Shown here: positions 26,949-36,112 of the stretch, piece after piece
Layout: each line of letters starts with the position of its first letter
Numbering within the stretch: the first letter of the stretch is position 1
NCBI GenBank assembly: GCA_050331095.1
Contig: JBHJHE010000016.1
Location: 1-64,000, forward strand
Length of the DNA stretch: 64,000 bases
Reading direction: 5' to 3'
From: MED-G105 sp050331095
Lineage (GTDB): Bacteria; Pseudomonadota; Alphaproteobacteria; Caulobacterales; Parvularculaceae
Translations under genes and position numbers: made by a program
The notes under the pieces: generated by a model
The model's database searches: none
The model's input: only the letters and a program-made list of their open reading frames with translations
What the model was told of the DNA's origin: nothing

Positions 26949-28286
26949 ATGACCGACGCCGCCCTCGCCGCCGACGACACGCGCTCCGCCGCCGCGCCGC
27001 CGCGCGGGGCCATCGCGTTCATTTTCATCACGGTGCTCATCAACATGATCGGCTTCGGCGTCGTCATGCCGGTGATGCCGGACCTCGTGATGGAGGTGAC
27101 GGGCGTCGGCCGCGGCGAGGCGGCGCGCTGGGGCGGCTATCTCACGGTCGTCTACGCGGCGATGCAGTTCGTCATGTCGCCCGTGCTCGGCGCGCTGTCG
27201 GACCGCTTCGGGCGCCGGCCGGTGACCCTCGGATCGCTGATCGCCTACGCCTTCGACTTTTTGTTGATGGCTCTGGCGCCGACGTTCGCGCTCCTCTTCG
27301 TCGCGCGGGCCTTCGCGGGCGCTTTCGCAGCGACCTTCACGACCGCGAGCGCCTACATCGCCGACGTTTCGCCGCCGAACAAACGTGCGGCGAACTTCGG
27401 GCTTATCGGCGCGGCCTTCGGCCTCGGCTGCATCATAGGCCCCGTGGTCGGCGGGCTCGTCGGCGACGCCTACGGCCACCGGGCCCCGTTCTTCGTCGTC
27501 GCGGCCCTCGGCGCGGCGAATTTCCTCTTTGGGCTGATCGCTCTGCCGGAGACGCTGGCGGCCGACAAGCGCCGGGCGTTCGACTGGCGGCGGGCCAACG
27601 TCTTCGGCAATTTCGCGCAGCTCGGCAAACTGCCGTCGATACTGCCGATCGCGTTTTCGATGTTCCTCTTCCAGATCGGCCACTGGGCTTTTCCGTCCGT
27701 GTGGGCCTATTACGCCGGGGTCAAGTTCGGGTGGCCGCCCTCGGAGATCGCGTATTCCCTCGCCGCCGTGGGGCTCGCCGCAGCGATCGTTCAGGGCGGC
27801 GGCACGCGGCTCATCGTGCCGAAGATCGGCGAGCGCGCCGCGGCGTTTCTGGGCCTCGCGATCGCCTGCTTCGTCTACCCGGCTTACGGCCTCGCGACGG
27901 CGGGCTGGATGATCTACGCGCTCATCCCCATCGGCGCGTTCGTCGGGCTCGCAGCGCCGGCGCTGCAAGGCGTCATGTCGGCGCGGGTCCCCGCCGACGC
28001 GCAAGGCGAGCTCCAGGGGGCGATCGCCAGCGTCAACGGCTTGTCGATGATCGTGGGGCCGATCGTCGTCACGCAGATCTTCGCCGCGTTCACGCAGGCT
28101 GAAGGGCCGGTCATGATCGGACCGTTCGAAGTGAGCGCCGACGGCGCGCCGATTTACTTTCCGGGCGCGCCCTACGTCTTCGCCGGCGCGCTCGCGGCCG
28201 TCTCCATGTTGCCGCTGTTCGGCGCCTTGCGCGGCGTCGCGCGCGCCGACGACGCCGTCAGCGCGGGCCCGCAACCCGCAGCTTGA
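26949..28286 (+). CDS. MFS transporter, TCR/Tet-like family
   Basis: 445 residues with 12 predicted helices. It has the MFS motif A (GALSDRFGRRPV) in loop 2-3 and a motif C-like antiporter segment (GLIGAAFGLGCIIGPVVGG) in helix 5, as in TetA-type drug/H+ antiporters. The substrate is unknown. Annotation as a tetracycline pump would be unsafe because the family is broad. It follows the CNNM gene by 63 bp and overlaps the convergent channel gene by 29 bp. Confidence 0.88.
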   Translation: MTDAALAADDTRSAAAPPRGAIAFIFITVLINMIGFGVVMPVMPDLVMEVTGVGRGEAARWGGYLTVVYAAMQFVMSPVLGALSDRFGRRPVTLGSLIAYAFDFLLMALAPTFALLFVARAFAGAFAATFTTASAYIADVSPPNKRAANFGLIGAAFGLGCIIGPVVGGLVGDAYGHRAPFFVVAALGAANFLFGLIALPETLAADKRRAFDWRRANVFGNFAQLGKLPSILPIAFSMFLFQIGHWAFPSVWAYYAGVKFGWPPSEIAYSLAAVGLAAAIVQGGGTRLIVPKIGERAAAFLGLAIACFVYPAYGLATAGWMIYALIPIGAFVGLAAPALQGVMSARVPADAQGELQGAIASVNGLSMIVGPIVVTQIFAAFTQAEGPVMIGPFEVSADGAPIYFPGAPYVFAGALAAVSMLPLFGALRGVARADDAVSAGPQPAA

Positions 28287-28701
28287 TCGTCATCTCGACG
28301 AGCACGGCGGCGGACAAGCCGAACAACAAAAGGCCGTTGGCGGCGCACGCGCCCGACAGCAACCGCCAGGGCGGGTCGAGCAACACGTCGCCGAAGCCGA
28401 GCGTCGTGTAGCTCACCGCCGCGAAGTAAAGCGCCGCCTCGAAATCGGCGAAGCGCTCCAGACGCAGAAACGCCATGGCCCACATCCAGATCTCGACGGC
28501 GTGGGCCGCCATCAGGACGAGACCGAGCGAGGTGAGCGCCGCGGCGTCGCGCGCCGTTCGCCAAAGCCCCTGCGCGTGGCCGATCAGGGCCCGCGCGAGC
28601 GCGGCGGCGCCGGCGACGACGAGCGCATGGAAGAGCGTCGTCATCGCGATCAGGGCCCCGGCGAGCGCCAATTGTCTCCAGACGTCGTGAAAGTCCGCCA
28701 T
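28258..28701 (-). CDS. Two-helix potassium-channel-like membrane protein
   Basis: 147 residues with four hydrophobic helices. The last two bracket the pore loop SYTTLGFGDV, close to the K+ selectivity filter TVGYGD but with FGD in place of YGD, as in many bacterial Ion_trans_2 proteins. No ligand-binding domain is attached. Convergent overlap with the MFS gene. Function in ion homeostasis is by family. Confidence 0.8.
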   Translation of the reverse strand: MADFHDVWRQLALAGALIAMTTLFHALVVAGAAALARALIGHAQGLWRTARDAAALTSLGLVLMAAHAVEIWMWAMAFLRLERFADFEAALYFAAVSYTTLGFGDVLLDPPWRLLSGACAANGLLLFGLSAAVLVEMTIKLRVAGPR

Positions 28702-28788
28702 GCGCCGTTCCTGGCTCGTGTCGCGCGTCGGGCTTAGCGCGGGCGGCCGCCCGGCCTCCAGAGCGCCGTGCGTTCGAGCGATTGGCGG

Positions 28789-29097
28789 TTAGCGCGCCCG
28801 GGCCGCATCGCCAAGCCGCTTTTCGGCGCGGTCGAGAACGGTTTCGAGGGAGCGCAGATCGCCCTCGATGGCGCCGTCCGCCGGCGTGGCGTCGTGGGCG
28901 GCCTTGAGGTCGGCGATCTCTGCGCGCAGCGCGTCGAGGCGGGTCTTCGCGTCCGCGGTCAAGACGCGGGGCCCTGCGGAGGCTCTCGGCCGGCCGCCCC
29001 AGATGAACCAGGCGGCGGTGAAGCCGAAGGCGAACGCCGAGACGACCGCGGCCAGACCGGGCCCCGCCGTCGCGACGTTCTTGATGAACTCGTCCAT
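28789..29097 (-). CDS. Small membrane-anchored coiled-coil protein, unknown
   Basis: 102 residues: a single membrane helix (about 16-34; VVSAFAFGFTAAWFIWGG) after a short N-terminus, then a helical, probably coiled-coil segment (about 47-100; RLDALRAEIADLKAAHDATP). A fair ribosome site lies 5' of ATG 29097. No family recognised. It could be a short-range structural or regulatory partner of an unknown membrane protein. Compositional pattern (Ala/Asp/Arg) is typical of the genome. Confidence 0.55.
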   Translation of the reverse strand: MDEFIKNVATAGPGLAAVVSAFAFGFTAAWFIWGGRPRASAGPRVLTADAKTRLDALRAEIADLKAAHDATPADGAIEGDLRSLETVLDRAEKRLGDAARAR

Positions 29098-29178
29098 TCG
29101 CTGCTCCCCGCGCTTGCCCGCCGCCGGCGGGCGACGCCAAGACGCGAAGCAAACCCGGCGCCGCCGCGGCCGTCGACG

Positions 29179-29718
29179 CTATCGGGGGGCCATCACCATC
29201 ATCATCTGGCGGCCTTCGAGCTTCGGCGTCTGCTCGACCTTGGCGATTTCGTCAAAGTCGGCCTGGACCTTCTGCAACAGCTCCATACCGCGCTCCTGGT
29301 GCGCCATTTCGCGACCGCGGAACCGCAGCGTGACCTTCACCTTGTCGCCGTCGTCAAAGAAGCGTCGCATCGCCTTGGTCTTCACGTCGTAGTCGTGGCT
29401 GTCGATGTTCGGCCGCATCTTGATCTCTTTGATCTCGACGACCTTCTGCTTCTTCTTGGCTTCGTTCTTTTTCTTTTGTTGCTGATACTTGAACTTGCCG
29501 TAGTCGAGAATCTTACAGACCGGCGGCCGGGTGTTCGGCGAGACTTCGACAAGGTCAAGGCCGGCGCTTTGCGCGATTTCGACCGCGCGTTCGGTGTCCA
29601 TCACGCCGCGTTTTTCGCCCTCATGATCGATCAGGAGGACTTGCGGGGCGGTGATCGCATCGTTGATGCGTGGACCTTCAGGTTCGCGCGCCGGCGGGGC
29701 GAAGGGTCTACGAGCTAT
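29179..29718 (-). CDS. infC: Translation initiation factor IF-3 (ATA start)
   Basis: 179 residues. N-domain (about 17-85; RINDAITAPQVLLIDHEGEK, GLDLVEVSPNTRPPVCKILD), linker (FKYQQQKKKNEAKKKQKVVE) and C-domain (EIKMRPNIDSHDYDVKTKAM) match IF-3, which blocks subunit joining and checks the start codon. The start is the rare ATA at 29718 (reads IARRPFAPPARE). A TGA lies two codons 5' of it, GGAG sits 7 bp 5', and the next ATG (29601) would remove the conserved beginning. E. coli infC also uses a non-ATG start (ATT) for self-regulation. Confidence 0.92.
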   Translation of the reverse strand: MARRPFAPPAREPEGPRINDAITAPQVLLIDHEGEKRGVMDTERAVEIAQSAGLDLVEVSPNTRPPVCKILDYGKFKYQQQKKKNEAKKKQKVVEIKEIKMRPNIDSHDYDVKTKAMRRFFDDGDKVKVTLRFRGREMAHQERGMELLQKVQADFDEIAKVEQTPKLEGRQMMMVMAPR

Positions 29719-29882
29719 AACTCATCTCCATTGTCGCTTCGGTTCATTGACGTTTTAGCGCGGGGGCGACGCGCCACAAGACGGCTCGGCCCTCGCGCCG
29801 CTCGAGCGCAAGAGCCTAAGTTCGCCTAAGGAATGGTTAGTATCGCCCCGGACGGCGTCATATAACGCGTCCTCGAGCGCGA

Positions 29883-30860
29883 TCAACGCTCAAGCACCAT
29901 CGCGCGATCGGCCTCTTCGGGGATAAGGCCCATATTCCGAAGCGAGCGCCAGACGAAGTCCGGCGTCGCCTCCTCCATCGAATGACGCACGGTAAGCGTC
30001 ATCAGGTGGCGGCCGACGGGCGAGGCGTCCTCCTCGCCAAGCCGCTTGATGAGGACGCCGGCGCAGCCGACCGAAACGGCGAGCTCCACCTCCTCCGCCG
30101 AGTCGCTGACGAAGAACGTCGCCTCGCGCGCCAGCGACGCCAATTGCAGATGATCCGCCTTGCCCGTCAGGTCCACGACTTCGGGGGCGACCTCGGCGAT
30201 CTTGTCGGCGAAGCCGTGGATGTCGCGCGACCCGACGATCACCGGCATCACCCCGCCGCGCGCCATCATCCGCGCGAACTCGCCGTAATGGCGCGCGGGC
30301 CACCGCCGCTCAGGGTCGATCCCCGGCAACAAAAGCCCGAACGCGCCGGACACGCCGAACCAGGACGGCTTCATGTTGGCGCTGTCCTTGCGCGCGTCGA
30401 GCGCCCAGGTGAAGGCGGGCAGCCGCTCCGGCGCCTCGACGCCGACGCTTGAAAGGCGCGCCGCGTTCGGCCCCGCGCGGAGCGCCTCGACGACGTCGCG
30501 CGCGCGTCGGCCGGACGGCGCGGCGCATAGCCATTTCGGCCCCATCACGCCGAAGGCGGCCTGGATCTTCCGCGCGAGGTCGTCGCCGGAGAGATCGTAG
30601 ACGCGCGAAAACCGCGCCTCGCGCAATTGACGCACGAAAGCGCGCTTGGCGTCGGCGTCGTTAAGGTTCGGAGCCACCGCCACATGGTCGAAATACGGCG
30701 CGGCGCGCGCCACGCGTTGCAACGCCTCGACGGTCAACAGGCTGATGCGGGCGTCGGGATGGGCCTCGCGGATCGCTTCGAAATAGGGCTCGGCGTTAAC
30801 GAACGCGGCGAGCGCGTCCGTCTTCACGACCAAAACGTTTTCGGATCTTTTCCGAAGCAT
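29883..30860 (-). CDS. Glycosyltransferase family 9 protein (heptosyltransferase-like)
   Basis: 325 residues. The N-terminal VLVVKTDALAAFVNAEPYFE and strand ISLLTVEALQRVAR, plus later LPGIDPERRWPARHYGEFAR and a C-terminal ADHLQLASLAREATFFVSDS, fit GT9 ADP-heptose-type transferases that build the LPS core. The motif around the usual GNDSG/GxT is altered (VSDSAEEVELAVSVGC), so donor and acceptor are unclear. Next to a GT4 gene on the same strand. Confidence 0.78.
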   Translation of the reverse strand: MLRKRSENVLVVKTDALAAFVNAEPYFEAIREAHPDARISLLTVEALQRVARAAPYFDHVAVAPNLNDADAKRAFVRQLREARFSRVYDLSGDDLARKIQAAFGVMGPKWLCAAPSGRRARDVVEALRAGPNAARLSSVGVEAPERLPAFTWALDARKDSANMKPSWFGVSGAFGLLLPGIDPERRWPARHYGEFARMMARGGVMPVIVGSRDIHGFADKIAEVAPEVVDLTGKADHLQLASLAREATFFVSDSAEEVELAVSVGCAGVLIKRLGEEDASPVGRHLMTLTVRHSMEEATPDFVWRSLRNMGLIPEEADRAMVLER

Positions 30861-30931
30861 CCCCGACCCTTAGCCCCTTTAGCGACCGTCGCGCCGCCGC
30901 CGGGCGTCATAGCAGACGATCATAACGCAAC

Positions 30932-32110
30932 TCAAACACGCCTCAGATTCTTTACGTTAACATACGCCCGGAGCGTCGCCGCGCACATAGCCTCCACGGA
31001 AAAAGACCGAGAAATTTTCGCGCGCGCCCGCGCGCCGATCGTCGCGCGCGCCTCCGGCCCGGCGTTAACGAACGCCTCCATCGCCTCGGCGAGGCCAACG
31101 ACGTCGCCCGGCGGCGCAAGCGCGCCCGTGACGCCGTCCTCGACGGTTTCGCGCGCTCCGCCGTGGTCCGCGGCGATCACCGGACGGGCCATGGCCCCCG
31201 CCTCCGCCGCGGTCCGCCCGAAGGCCTCCGGCCGCGTCGACGGCGTGATCGCGAAGTCGCACAGCGAGAACGCGGCCGGCATGTCGTCGCAATGACCGAC
31301 GAAAGCGATGCGCTCGCCAAGCTTGAGGGCGTCGGCCTCAGCGCGCAACGACCGGGCGAAGTCGCCCCGTTTGTCGGCGTCGCCGACGCAAAGAAGCCGC
31401 GCCTCGGCGCATCCCGGCCGGTCGACGAGCCGGGCGAACGCGCGGATGGCGACGCTATGGCCTTTCCAGCCGCTGAGGCGCGCAGGGAGCATGATGATTG
31501 GACCGTCGTTCGTCAGGCCCCAAGCCGCGCGAAGGGCCTCGACCCGGTCCGACGACACCGCCTCGGGCGAAAACGCAGCGAGGTCCACGCCGCGCGGGAT
31601 GACGACGATGCGGGCCGGATCGATCGCGTAGGTCTGGCGGATGGCTTCGGCGGTGAAGCCCGAATTGGCGATCACCGCGTCGCCGCGCGCCATAACCGAA
31701 TTGTAGAGCCGTTTGCCCGCCCAGCGCGCCTTGTAGCTGCCGTGGTAGGTGGTCACGTACGCCGCGCCGACGGCCCTCGCGGCGCCGAGAGCGCTCCAGG
31801 CGGGGGCCCGCGAGCGCGCATGGACGATGTCGACGTTTCGCGCCCGAGCGAGCGCGGCGAGCCGGCCGACATTGCGCGCCAGGGTCAACGGGTCCTTCGC
31901 GTCCATGGGCAGACGCACAAGCTCCGCGCCGGCGTCACGCAACTTGTCTTCAAGACGCCCGCCCCGGCTCGCGACGATGGCGACGCCGCCAGCCGCGCAG
32001 ACGGCCCGCGCCACGTCCACGGTCGTGCGCTCCGCGCCCCCCGCATCGAGCGTCGGGATCACTTGCAGCACGGTCTTGTCGAAACGGGCGGGGGGCGTAC
32101 GGACGTCCAT
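30932..32110 (-). CDS. Glycosyltransferase family 4 protein
   Basis: 392 residues. The GT-B fold is visible: N-terminal VLQVIPTLDAGGAERTTVDVA, DIVHARSRAPAWSALGAARA, then C-domain LPARLSGWKGHSVAIRAFAR and the donor-site E-x7-E region RPEAFGRTAAEAGAMARPVIAA (phospho-sugar nucleotide site). GT4 enzymes are retaining and build LPS or polysaccharide chains. It lies 72 bp before the GT9 gene, so both may work on the same envelope glycan. Divergent from the hydrolase gene with only 18 bp between starts. Confidence 0.85.
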   Translation of the reverse strand: MDVRTPPARFDKTVLQVIPTLDAGGAERTTVDVARAVCAAGGVAIVASRGGRLEDKLRDAGAELVRLPMDAKDPLTLARNVGRLAALARARNVDIVHARSRAPAWSALGAARAVGAAYVTTYHGSYKARWAGKRLYNSVMARGDAVIANSGFTAEAIRQTYAIDPARIVVIPRGVDLAAFSPEAVSSDRVEALRAAWGLTNDGPIIMLPARLSGWKGHSVAIRAFARLVDRPGCAEARLLCVGDADKRGDFARSLRAEADALKLGERIAFVGHCDDMPAAFSLCDFAITPSTRPEAFGRTAAEAGAMARPVIAADHGGARETVEDGVTGALAPPGDVVGLAEAMEAFVNAGPEARATIGARARAKISRSFSVEAMCAATLRAYVNVKNLRRV

Positions 32111-32128
32111 CGGTGATCCAAGGTTTTA

Positions 32129-32965
32129 ATGTCGCCGGTCGTCTGGCAAAAGCGGGCGTCGCGCCGCGGCGGCGCGTTTATCGAGGCGCATTTGGTGACG
32201 GATTCGGGCCCGTGCGAGGAGCGCGGACGACTGGAGATCGGCGACGGCGCGTCGCTCGCCTACGCCCGGGTGGCGGCGGCCGACGACGATCGGCGCCCCG
32301 GGGTCCTCTGGCTCGGCGGCTACCGCTCCGACATGGACGGGACGAAGGCGACCCGTCTCGCCGAGTGGGCCGCAGCGACGGGCCGTGCGTTCGCGCGCTT
32401 CGACTATCGCGGCCACGGACGATCCGACGGCGCGTTTGAAGACTTCGTCGTCAGCGACTGGCTCGCCGACGCCAAGCGCGCACTCGACGCGTTGACGCGC
32501 GGGCCCCAGATCCTCGTCGGTTCGTCCATGGGCGGGTGGATCGCGGCCCGCCTCGCCCTGGCCGAGCCGGCGCGCGTCGCCGGCGTCGTCGTCATCGCGC
32601 CCGCGCTCGACTTCACGGAAAAGCTCGTCGAGCCCGCTCTCGACGACGCGGCGCGCGCCAGCCTCGAGACGGCCGGCCGCCTTGAAGTTCCGTCCGACTA
32701 CGGCGCGCCGACCGTCTACACCCGCGCGCTCATCGAGGACGGACGGCGGCTTGGGCTTCTTGGCCGGCCGATCCCCATCGCCGCGCCCGTGCGCATCATC
32801 CAGGGCATGGCCGATGCGGAGGTTCCCTGGCGCCATGCGATGGCGCTCGCCGAGGCGCTTGCGAGCGACGACGTCGAGATCGCGCTGACGAAAAACGGCG
32901 ACCACCGCCTGTCGACCGCCGCCGACCTTGAGCGCCTCGTCGCGACGATCGAGGCTCTCGCCTGA
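32129..32965 (+). CDS. Alpha/beta hydrolase
   Basis: 278 residues, serine hydrolase fold. GSSMGG (nucleophile elbow, about residue 131-136), oxyanion GGYRSDMDG, FDYRGHGRSDG, acid in QGMADAEVPW and His in NGDHRLS complete a Ser-Asp-His triad. Closest in style to ABHD10/BAAT-like hydrolases. The substrate is unknown. The listed ATG is only 18 bp from the divergent glycosyltransferase start. A GTG at 32192 (VTDSGPCEERG) is another possible start. Confidence 0.85.
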   Translation: MSPVVWQKRASRRGGAFIEAHLVTDSGPCEERGRLEIGDGASLAYARVAAADDDRRPGVLWLGGYRSDMDGTKATRLAEWAAATGRAFARFDYRGHGRSDGAFEDFVVSDWLADAKRALDALTRGPQILVGSSMGGWIAARLALAEPARVAGVVVIAPALDFTEKLVEPALDDAARASLETAGRLEVPSDYGAPTVYTRALIEDGRRLGLLGRPIPIAAPVRIIQGMADAEVPWRHAMALAEALASDDVEIALTKNGDHRLSTAADLERLVATIEALA

Positions 32966-32974
32966 CGGCCGACG

Positions 32975-33313
32975 TTACGCGTCTTCGCCGAACCGGCTTT
33001 CCACAAGATCGACGAGCACGCCGCAGGCCGCCGTCGCGGCCGCGTCGTCTTCGGCCTCGACGACGATGGCGATCCGCGAGCCCAGCCCCGCGCCGAGGAG
33101 CAGGAGCCCCATGATCGAGCAGCCGCCGACCTCAAGATCGTCCTTGCGCACGCGGACCGTCGCGTCGAGGGCGCCGGCGAGCGCGCAGAACTTCGCCGCC
33201 GCGCGCGCGTGAAGGCCCCGCCGATTGCCGACCTCGACCTCTTTGACGACGCGGCTCCCGGGTTTCGTCGTCGGTTTTGTCGGCCTGTCGGGGATGAGGT
33301 CCGATCCGCCCAC
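32975..33313 (-). CDS. ptsH: HPr phosphocarrier protein of the regulatory PTS
   Basis: 112 residues, about 20 longer than HPr usually is, with a variable N-terminus. The active-site His is in NRRGLHARAAAKF and the HprK target Ser in GGCSIMGLL. It passes phosphate from EI to the EIIA encoded upstream. No sugar permease genes are here, as in the regulatory alphaproteobacterial PTS. It lies 8 bp after the EIIA stop and is the last gene of the cluster. Confidence 0.93.
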   Translation of the reverse strand: MGGSDLIPDRPTKPTTKPGSRVVKEVEVGNRRGLHARAAAKFCALAGALDATVRVRKDDLEVGGCSIMGLLLLGAGLGSRIAIVVEAEDDAAATAACGVLVDLVESRFGEDA

Positions 33314-33321
33314 GCTGCGCC

Positions 33322-33732
33322 TCAGGACTGGGCGTCGCCGGAGAGGACCCAGGAGGCGACGTTGATGTACTTTCGCCCCGCCTCATGGGCGGCGACGACG
33401 GCGTCGGCGAGGGACTTTTCCTCGCGGATCGAGGCGAGTTTGATCAACAAGGGCAGATTGACGCCGGCGATCACCTCCGCCTTCGCCTTCTCCATGACCG
33501 AGATCGCGAGGTTCGAGGGCGTGCCGCCGAACATGTCGGTGAGAATGATGACGCCGTCGCCGGCGTCCACTTTTGAAGCGGCCTTCAAGATGTCGGCGCG
33601 GCGCTTCTCCATGTCGTCGTCAGCGCCGATGGAGACCGCGGCGATGTTCTCCTGCGGACCGACGACGTGCTCCGCCGCAGCGACGAACTCCTGCGCCAGG
33701 CGGCCGTGCGTGACGACGACGATCCCAATCAT
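33322..33732 (-). CDS. PTS EIIA component, mannose-type (EIIA-Man like)
   Basis: 136 residues of the EIIA-Man/DhaM fold: MIGIVVVTHGRLAQEFVAAA with phosphorylatable His9 and LTDMFGGTPSNLAIS. In alphaproteobacteria this lone EIIA acts in signalling with HPr and HprK rather than in sugar transport. It sits between hprK and ptsH, 29 bp and 8 bp away. Confidence is high because of gene order. Confidence 0.93.
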   Translation of the reverse strand: MIGIVVVTHGRLAQEFVAAAEHVVGPQENIAAVSIGADDDMEKRRADILKAASKVDAGDGVIILTDMFGGTPSNLAISVMEKAKAEVIAGVNLPLLIKLASIREEKSLADAVVAAHEAGRKYINVASWVLSGDAQS

Positions 33733-33761
33733 GTGGCCCCGGTCATGCGGCTTCGACTCAC

Positions 33762-34298
33762 TTAACTCTTCGACGGCCCTTCGGCGGTGCGAAAGGCATG
33801 GTGGCCCGCTTCATCGAATTGTCCAGACGTAATCGCCCGCAGGGCTTCGCGCGCGCGCGCCGCCGGCGCGACCGCCGAGACGTCGAAGGCGTAGCGCGGG
33901 ATGGTGGGCCCCGGCTCGCCGATCGGGAACGCCGCCGGATCCTGCACGCGCGGCGCCGATTTCTCGACGTCGAAAACCGCCGTGAGCGCGACCCGGTCGA
34001 GGGTGAGCGTCGCCGCCGGGCCGAAGCCGCGCAACTCGACCCGCCCGGCGAGCGGCTGCGGCGGACGGGCGACGATGCGGCCGCCGGCGACGTCGCGCAA
34101 AACGGCGTCGTCGGCGACGAGCCGGGCGCGCCGCCACGGGCAGCCGCCGGCGAGGGCGAGCGCGAGGGTCGTCTTGCCGACGCCGGCCGGCCCCAGGAGC
34201 AAGAGCCCAGCGAGCGGACCGTCGGCGTCAATCGCGACGGCGACGGCGACGCCGTGGATCGGCGTCGACGGGCCGGGAAGCACGGGCTCCCCGCTCAC
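33762..34298 (-). CDS. hprK: HPr kinase/phosphorylase, short alphaproteobacterial form
   Basis: 178 residues, only the C-terminal catalytic domain, as is normal in this class. Walker A GPAGVGKTTLALAL (about 35-48), the HPr-binding loop with DDAV and the HprK signature region (EKSAPRVQDPAAFP) are visible. It phosphorylates and dephosphorylates HPr on Ser. Its start overlaps the chvG stop by 4 bp, linking PTS state to the ChvG/ChvI system. Confidence 0.9.
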   Translation of the reverse strand: MSGEPVLPGPSTPIHGVAVAVAIDADGPLAGLLLLGPAGVGKTTLALALAGGCPWRRARLVADDAVLRDVAGGRIVARPPQPLAGRVELRGFGPAATLTLDRVALTAVFDVEKSAPRVQDPAAFPIGEPGPTIPRYAFDVSAVAPAARAREALRAITSGQFDEAGHHAFRTAEGPSKS

Positions 34299-36106
34299 TG
34301 GATGAGCGGCAGTTCGACCGCGAACCGCGCGCCTTCGACGTCAGCGTCCGCCCCCGGTCGGCCGAGGCGGTTCTCCGCCCACACAGCGCCGCCGTGGGAC
34401 TGGGCGATCTGGCGGCAGATCGCGAGGCCGAGGCCGGAATTGTTGCCGAACGACGCCCCTTTCGGGCGCTTCGTATAGAAACGATCGAAAATCTTCTCCA
34501 GCGCGTCCGGCGGCACGCCGGGGCCTTCGTCGTCGACATAGATCCGCGCAACGTTCTCCGGGGCGACGGCGCGTTCTAGCGAGACGCGCACCGTCGCCCC
34601 CGCGGGCGAAAACGAGCGGGCGTTGTCGATCAAATTACGGAAGACCTGACCGAGGGCCGTGGCGTTTCCGAAGAGATAAACCGGCGTGCCGCTCGGGTCG
34701 AAGGCGACGCGGGTCTCGCCGTCGCGCGCGGTCGCGCGATAGAGCTCGACGATGTCGATCAGGAGCTTGCGCAGGTCAACGACCTCGCGGGCCTCGCGTG
34801 CGAGGTCGGCGTCGAGACGCGAAGCGTTCGATATATCCGTAATCAGACGATCCATGCGCTCGACGTCTTTTTTGATCACCGCCATCAGCTTGTCGCGCGC
34901 TTCGGGCTTCGTTGCGATTTCGAGGGTTTCGGTGGCGCTGCGGATCGACGTCAGCGGGTTCTTCAATTCGTGGGAGACGTCCGCGGCGAAGCTCTCGATC
35001 GCCTCGATGCGCTCGTAGATGGCGCGCGTCATCGCCTTCAGCGAGGCGGACAGTTCGCCGATCTCGTCGCGGCGATAGGCGAAGTCCGGAATGCGCGCGC
35101 GGGCGGCGGCGGTGATCCCTTCACGGACCTTGTCGGCGGCGATCGCCAATTGGCGGATCGGCTGGGCGATAGCCGCCGTCAGCAACAGCGAGGAGAGGAT
35201 CGCCGCCGCGATCGCCAGGCCGAAAAACGGCAGGATCGCGAGGCGCGCCTTGGCGACGAGCTCGTCGATGCCGCCGATCTCGGACGTGACGACGCCGTAG
35301 ACGGCCTGGACCTTCCGGATGGGGATCGACACCGACGCGACGAGTTCGCCGTTCTCGTCGAAGCGCACCCATGCCCAGCCGCGCATCTCCGCCGTCGGCG
35401 AGGAGTTCGCCGCCCGGGCGATCTCCTGTTCGACGGTGCGCACCGACGCGGCGCGTCGATAGGCGCCTGTCATGAACGTGCCGAGGCCGCGCTGGGTAAG
35501 GTCGTTCAAGCGCCACCAGGCGCTGTTCGGCGTCGGCGCGTCAAGGGGCCCGAGCTCCTTCGTGCGGATTTCATCCTGGCGCAGAACGACGTCTTCAATG
35601 AGAAGCCGGTCGGCGTTTTCGATCTCGAGCCCGCCGCCCTCGAAGTCCACCGGCGGTGCGCGGAAGACGCGGATGCGGCCTTCGAAACTGTCCCAGACGC
35701 GACGGAAGACCTCGCGCACGTCCTCCTCGCGCATGGCGCGCCGGCAGACGTCGATCGGCGGGCCGGGGTCGACGTCCGCGCCCGGAATGACGGGCTGTTC
35801 GACGAGCGCGCACCCTTCCGCGTCGACGGCGATTTGCGCGAGCACGTCGGCGACGATCTGCGCCTGGGCGCGCACGCCTTCGAGCTTCGCCTCGATAAGG
35901 CTCTCGCGATAGGCGGTGACGGCGAACGAGCCGACGAAGAGGATCATAAGGCCGGAAAGGTTCGTGATGACGATCGTCAGCGTCAGGCGCGAGACGACGA
36001 AGCGCTTACGACGCTTGCGCCTCGCCTCACCGTCGGCTTTGGGCGACGCGCGCGCCGCATCGCCCGCCCGTTTGGCCGCGAACGCGTCGTCGCCGCCGTC
36101 CCCCAT
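34295..36106 (-). CDS. chvG: Sensor histidine kinase ChvG
   Basis: 603 residues. Two membrane helices (about 40-62 and 295-317) bracket a periplasmic sensor domain. A HAMP segment is followed by an H-box (FAADVSHELKNPLTSIRSAT), N-box (RNLIDNARSF), G boxes (DDEGPGVPPDALEKIFDRFY, NSGLGLAICRQIAQSHGG). ChvG/ChvI (BatS/BatR, ExoS-like) controls acid and envelope stress responses. It lies 6 bp after chvI and overlaps hprK by 4 bp. Confidence 0.92.
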   Translation of the reverse strand: MGDGGDDAFAAKRAGDAARASPKADGEARRKRRKRFVVSRLTLTIVITNLSGLMILFVGSFAVTAYRESLIEAKLEGVRAQAQIVADVLAQIAVDAEGCALVEQPVIPGADVDPGPPIDVCRRAMREEDVREVFRRVWDSFEGRIRVFRAPPVDFEGGGLEIENADRLLIEDVVLRQDEIRTKELGPLDAPTPNSAWWRLNDLTQRGLGTFMTGAYRRAASVRTVEQEIARAANSSPTAEMRGWAWVRFDENGELVASVSIPIRKVQAVYGVVTSEIGGIDELVAKARLAILPFFGLAIAAAILSSLLLTAAIAQPIRQLAIAADKVREGITAAARARIPDFAYRRDEIGELSASLKAMTRAIYERIEAIESFAADVSHELKNPLTSIRSATETLEIATKPEARDKLMAVIKKDVERMDRLITDISNASRLDADLAREAREVVDLRKLLIDIVELYRATARDGETRVAFDPSGTPVYLFGNATALGQVFRNLIDNARSFSPAGATVRVSLERAVAPENVARIYVDDEGPGVPPDALEKIFDRFYTKRPKGASFGNNSGLGLAICRQIAQSHGGAVWAENRLGRPGADADVEGARFAVELPLIQ

Positions 36107-36112
36107 CGCGCC

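Noticed and set aside
24309..28274. 1321-codon minus-strand open frame
   Set aside because: It runs antisense to aroB, the CNNM transporter and the MFS gene. Its Arg/Asp/His-rich composition is what third-position GC bias produces.
26949..28286. Calling the MFS protein a tetracycline resistance pump
   Set aside because: Only family-level motifs are present, which are shared by many exporters. No regulator or resistance context is seen.
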